Origin: Coriobacteriaceae bacterium
GTDB lineage: Bacteria > Actinomycetota > Coriobacteriia > Coriobacteriales > Coriobacteriaceae
Reading direction: 5' to 3'
NCBI GenBank assembly: GCA_902363875.1
Contig: CABJBO010000012.1
Coordinates: forward strand, 1 to 51,923
DNA: 51,923 bases
The notes below the pieces were generated by a model that saw only the letters and a program-made list of their open reading frames with translations, ran no database searches and was not told where the DNA came from. This document shows, in pieces, positions 49,861-51,923 of the stretch; positions within the stretch are counted from its first letter, which is position 1, and each line of letters opens with the position of its first letter. Position numbers and translations under genes: made by a program.

Positions 49861-50742
49861 ATGGAGTTTGTTCTTGATAACGGTTCTATCCGCGTAGCAC
49901 TGAGCACGGCTGGCGGATCGTTCACTTCTATTGCGGCCAACGGCCGTGAGTACCTGTGGCAGGGTGACCCGGCGGTCTGGTCGGGCCAGGCACCCATTTG
50001 TTTCCCGATCTGCGGCGGCCTTCGCGACGGTCACGCAATGACCATGGGCGGCCGCGAGGTTAGGCTCGCCCGCCACGGCTTTGCGCGCAAACAGGAGTGG
50101 AAGCTCGAGGAACAGAGCGACAACATGGTTGCACTGAGCCTAAGCTCTGCCGACCATGCCGAGCTGCTCGAGCAGTACCCGTATCCGTTTAAGATCGTTG
50201 CTCGTTACACGATCGATGCGGCAAAGGTGGCCGTGTCGTACGAGGTGACCAATGAGGGCACCGAGGACATGCCGTTCTTTGTGGGTGGCCACCCCGGCTT
50301 TAAGTGCCCGCTCGACGAGGACGAGTCCTATGACGACTATGAGCTTCGTTTTGATCAGCGTGAGGCCGCCGAGCTCTGTACTGCCGTTCCCTCGACGGGC
50401 CTGATTGATGTTGGGCATCGCAGTAAGAACCCCATGATCGACCAGAACCTGCCGCTTGCCCACGAACTCTTCGACTTCGCGGAGACCATCTTTGACGTGC
50501 TCGAGAGCCGCGTGGTTACGCTGACCAAGAAAACCGAGGACAAGGGCGTGCGCCTGACGTTCCCCGATATGCCATACCTGATTGTGTGGAGCAAGCCCGA
50601 GGGTGACTTTGTGGCCGTGGAACCGTGGGGCGGCCTGTCTACCTGCTCCGATGAGGACGATATTCTGGAGCACAAGCGTGGCTGCCTGGTTGCCAAGCCG
50701 GGGGAGACCGTCATTCGCGGTTTTGAGATCGAGATCCTTTAA
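49861..50742 (+). CDS. lacX: Aldose 1-epimerase, LacX type (copy 2)
   Basis: A 293-aa LacX-group epimerase, paralogue of 31897-32778, with the same RHGFARKQEW and GGHPGFKCP segments. Here it stands between lacAB and lacC, the canonical lac-operon neighbourhood, so it is the better candidate for a lactose-pathway LacX. ATG 49861 is preceded by AAAGGGAAGG. 53 bp separate it from lacC copy 2. Confidence 0.88.
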   Translation: MEFVLDNGSIRVALSTAGGSFTSIAANGREYLWQGDPAVWSGQAPICFPICGGLRDGHAMTMGGREVRLARHGFARKQEWKLEEQSDNMVALSLSSADHAELLEQYPYPFKIVARYTIDAAKVAVSYEVTNEGTEDMPFFVGGHPGFKCPLDEDESYDDYELRFDQREAAELCTAVPSTGLIDVGHRSKNPMIDQNLPLAHELFDFAETIFDVLESRVVTLTKKTEDKGVRLTFPDMPYLIVWSKPEGDFVAVEPWGGLSTCSDEDDILEHKRGCLVAKPGETVIRGFEIEIL

Positions 50743-50795
50743 CGAGTTATCGTATGTTTGGGGCGGGTCATGCCGCCCCGGAACAGGAGTTCAAT

Positions 50796-51731
50796 ATGAT
50801 TCTGACCGTCACCATGAACCCGTCGATTGATACGCGCTATCAGCTCGACAAGCTGATCATTGACGACGTTAACCGCGTCACGCCCGAAAAGACCGCTGGC
50901 GGCAAGGGCCTCAACGTGAGCCGTGTGCTGCTGCAACTGGGAGACGACGTGCTCGCGACTGGTCTGCTTGGCGGCCACATGGGTGCCTATATGGCCGAGC
51001 TTATGGATGCCGACGGCGTCAAGAACGACTTTGTGCCCATCGCCGGTGAGACGCGCATTTGCCTGAATATTCTGCACGAGGGTAATCAGACCGAGCTGCT
51101 GGAGAGCGGCCCGCAGATCGCCCCGGCCGAGCTCGAGGCCTTTACGGCCAAGTTCGCCGAGCTCGCGGCGAAGGCGGACGTTGTGACGCTTTCGGGCTCG
51201 CTGCCGCGTGGCGTCGATGCCGGCTACTATGCCGAGCTCGTCAAGATCGCCGAGGAGGCGGGCGCCAAGGTGCTGCTCGACACCTCGGGTGCATCGCTGG
51301 AGGCAGCGCTGGAGTCCGACGCTAAGCCCGAGCTCGTAAAGCCCAACCTGACCGAGATTAACGGCCTACTGGGTACGTCCTTTACGACCGATGATGTCGA
51401 TGCCCTGCGCGAGGCGCTTGCCGCCGATGGCCGCTTTGCCGGTATTCCCTGGGTTGTCGTTTCGATGGGCGCTGCCGGTTCGGTGGGCTTCCATGAGGGT
51501 CGCGCGTTCCGCGCCAAGACGCCCGCGATTGCGGCTGTGAACGCAACGGGTTCCGGCGACTCGACCATCGCCGGTTTTGCGCATGCCATTGCTGCTGGTG
51601 CCGACGACGTCACGGTGCTCAAGACCGCCAATACCTGCGGTAAGCTCAACGCCATGGATCCCAAGACCGGCCACCTGATCATGGACCGCTGGGACGAGAT
51701 CTACAGCAACGTTGAGGTCGTAGAGTTGTAG
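50796..51731 (+). CDS. lacC: Tagatose-6-phosphate kinase, LacC type (copy 2)
   Basis: A 311-aa PfkB kinase like the copy at 32838: TAGGKGLNVSRVL and NATGSGDSTIAGFA are present. It phosphorylates tagatose-6-P made by LacAB. Both copies retain full-length catalytic motifs, so neither looks decayed. AGGAG precedes ATG 50796. No tagatose-1,6-bisphosphate aldolase (LacD) follows within the window. Confidence 0.9.
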   Translation: MILTVTMNPSIDTRYQLDKLIIDDVNRVTPEKTAGGKGLNVSRVLLQLGDDVLATGLLGGHMGAYMAELMDADGVKNDFVPIAGETRICLNILHEGNQTELLESGPQIAPAELEAFTAKFAELAAKADVVTLSGSLPRGVDAGYYAELVKIAEEAGAKVLLDTSGASLEAALESDAKPELVKPNLTEINGLLGTSFTTDDVDALREALAADGRFAGIPWVVVSMGAAGSVGFHEGRAFRAKTPAIAAVNATGSGDSTIAGFAHAIAAGADDVTVLKTANTCGKLNAMDPKTGHLIMDRWDEIYSNVEVVEL

Positions 51732-51758
51732 CGGTTGCGACTCCTAATAGAATGATCG

Positions 51759-51815
51759 TGGATAATCTCCCGCTTTTGGTGCCCATACGAGTTCAAAGTG
51801 GGGGATTTTCCACGC
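51759..51815 (+). terminator. Large imperfect hairpin after lacC copy 2
   Basis: GTGGATAATCTCCC pairs with GGGGATTTTCCAC (loop of about 25). There is only a short T-tract, so termination is plausible but not proven. Confidence 0.5.
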
Positions 51816-51831
51816 TCGAGTCATTAGTTGT

Positions 51832-51873
51832 TGGGGACGTTCTTGTTTGACTAGTCGTTTAAGAACGTCCCCA
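51832..51873. repeat. Dispersed palindrome, copy 5 (GACGTTCTT subtype)
   Basis: TGGGGACGTTCTT and its inverse AAGAACGTCCCCA surround GACTAGTC. The half copy at 36446-36467 in the EIIB pseudogene has the same AAGAACGTCCCCA and CTAGTC elements, defining a second subtype of this repeat family. Confidence 0.7.
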
Positions 51874-51923
51874 TTACAGTCGAAATTGTCAGCCCGGGCC
51901 CGTCTCGAGCTACGATTGAGGCG

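Overview
The window looks like a chromosomal segment of a gut Coriobacteriia, most probably Collinsella or a close relative. This is inferred from the high GC with strong C/G third-position bias, the tmk-holB-ricT order, the comF-(structured RNA)-hpf neighbourhood, and the density of PTS and tagatose-6-phosphate genes. No 16S gene is present, so the genus is an inference.

Layout, left half (about 0.1-22.8 kb): mostly plus-strand housekeeping genes. They are a PLP aminotransferase, a STAS anti-anti-sigma-like protein, tatA-tatC, the nickel chaperones hypA-hypB, a topA whose active-site motif resembles the archaeal type, and a zinc-ribbon membrane protein (minus strand) bracketed by two copies of a dispersed palindrome. 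Next come tmk-holB-ricT, comF with a hairpin over its ribosome-binding site, a nuclease-like gene, and a strong promoter driving a structured leader or ncRNA that is a good candidate for the raiA-motif RNA. A solute-binding lipoprotein, hpf (raiA), a DegV protein, a hydroxyacid dehydrogenase with a His/Cys-rich tail, two unknown proteins, an NAD-type isocitrate dehydrogenase and a SurA-like membrane protein follow. An XRE regulator plus a DUF2975-like membrane protein, both minus strand, close this half.

Middle (about 23.7-34.5 kb): an amino-sugar locus. A mannose-family PTS (IIA, YajC-like, IIB, IIC, IID) is followed by a GntR/UTRA repressor, agaS, nagA/agaA, a flavodoxin (minus), a LacX-type epimerase, a LacC-type kinase, a 42-codon nagA remnant and a YhcH protein. 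PTS uptake, AgaA deacetylation, AgaS deamination/isomerisation and LacC phosphorylation form a coherent route from N-acetylgalactosamine to tagatose-1,6-bisphosphate. DasR/NagR-like palindromes precede the PTS operon and agaS.

Accessory stretch (about 34.6-41.4 kb): lower-GC DNA with a small unknown protein, a secreted-protein pseudogene, tRNA-Thr(CGT), a PTS IIB pseudogene, galM divergent from a DeoR regulator, a RelE/Phd-type toxin-antitoxin pair and an AAA ATPase with a DUF4143-like C-terminus. The ATPase has four 14-bp repeats at an exact 34-nt period upstream, and is bracketed by five 57-bp palindromic units (one left, four right at an 80-81-nt period). These two repeat systems are the most unusual signals in the window.

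Right (about 41.5-51.9 kb): a lactose/tagatose-6-phosphate locus: lacG and lacE (minus) divergent from a LacI regulator, lacF, an unknown membrane protein, lacA, lacB and a second lacX-lacC pair. A matched LacI-type operator pair lies between lacE and the regulator, and a 10-bp-phased TGTTY repeat shared by the DeoR, lacF and lacA promoters suggests a small DeoR regulon. No tagatose-bisphosphate aldolase is in the window.
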